From Isochrysis galbana (lineage: Eukaryota; Haptophyta; Isochrysidales; Isochrysidaceae), in contig CM030939.1 of NCBI GenBank assembly GCA_018136815.1, positions 5,004,760 to 5,068,759 of the forward strand: a stretch of 64,000 nt of DNA, given 5' to 3'. The notes below the pieces were generated by a model that worked only from the letters and a program-made list of their open reading frames with translations, was not told the origin of the DNA and ran no database searches. Below, in pieces: positions 63,696 through 64,000 of the stretch. Within the stretch, counting starts at the first letter, position 1. The number at the start of each line of letters is the position of its first letter. The position numbers and the translations under genes are program-made.

Positions 63696-64000
63696 AGGGA
63701 AGCCGAAGGCACACAGTCACGCACACACTCACTCCACCACCACCACCACCACCGCAAGCAGACAGGGAGAGAGGGGGAGAGAGAGAGAGCAGAGAGAGAG
63801 AGGGAAGAGAGAGCGAGAGAGAGGAAGAGAAGAGAAAGGAGTACATAGAGAAAAAGACCGACCCTCCTCTAAATAAAGGTATGAGCGGACGGGACCAAAA
63901 TACCCGTGTGTGAATTGTTCGCAACTGTCCAGCTAAGTTTAGAAGGGCTCTGCAAAAGTGCTCGACGTGGGCCTGAGCCATAGGAGTACAAGTCCGCGAT
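63696..64000 (-). promoter_or_regulatory. Upstream region of the exostosin gene
   Basis: (GA)n-rich tract at 63763-63845 and (CAC)n at 63736-63752 lie upstream of the minus-strand ATG. The same GA-rich promoter pattern occurs at other genes here. No further gene before the window end. Confidence 0.4.

Overview
The window is nuclear DNA of a eukaryote, most likely a GC-rich unicellular alga; a haptophyte-type genome is my best guess, inferred from style and not proven. The evidence is spliceosomal introns with GT-AG (and one apparent GC-AG) borders, a long TTAGGG telomere array, a plastid-type bestrophin, very long (GA)n, (C)n and (G)n tracts in front of genes, and dense decayed retrotransposons. 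There is no operon structure and I found no tRNA, rRNA or CRISPR array. A 100-N assembly gap lies at 16362-16461.

Layout. 1-1.07 kb: 3' part of a family-16 (METTL21-like) protein methyltransferase. 1.1-6.9 kb: repeat-rich, with a chromovirus remnant, one unknown ORF and pieces of an LTR-element family. 7.66-9.06 kb: bestrophin-like anion channel. 9.7-10.8 kb: decayed Harbinger-type transposase. 12.06-13.48 kb (-): YgfZ/GcvT-like folate-binding protein. 14.5-16.36 kb: LINE debris, then a telomere array whose G-strand runs to the gap. 16.6-18.6 kb: copia remnant and 204-bp tandem repeats. 18.8-21.2 kb (-): two-exon secreted choice-of-anchor-I/phytase-like beta-propeller protein preceded by a large inverted repeat. 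24.1-27.5 kb: eight-exon J-domain protein with a DnaJ-X domain. 30.1-31.3 kb (-): UBA plus ADP-ribosyltransferase protein. 32.6-33.1 kb: intact hAT-like MITE. 34.1-36.3 kb: LINE with inverted 5' half. 37.5-39.8 kb: five-exon nucleolar GTPase NOG2. 41.7-43.2 kb (-): phage-type DNA methyltransferase ORF inside an LTR element. 44.6-49.7 kb (-): 1714-aa protein with five ADD/PHD-like zinc modules and a WD40 domain. 50.5-53.3 kb: LTR retroelement (gag plus an integrase scrap) inserted into a possible host exon. 55.1-56.0 kb: DXD-type glycosyltransferase. 56.4-59.5 kb: LINE-like composite insertion with target-site duplication. 60.0-63.7 kb (-): multi-exon exostosin-type glycosyltransferase with EGF-like modules.

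The host genes are unrelated housekeeping or membrane/secretory functions and do not form a pathway, although two glycosyltransferases lie within 8 kb. The most novel content is in the mobile elements: a LINE-like family with a covarying hairpin just before its ATG and leaders present in inverted orientation at both ends, and an LTR element carrying a PPC-type methyltransferase. Exon borders were deduced by eye from reading frame and splice signals.
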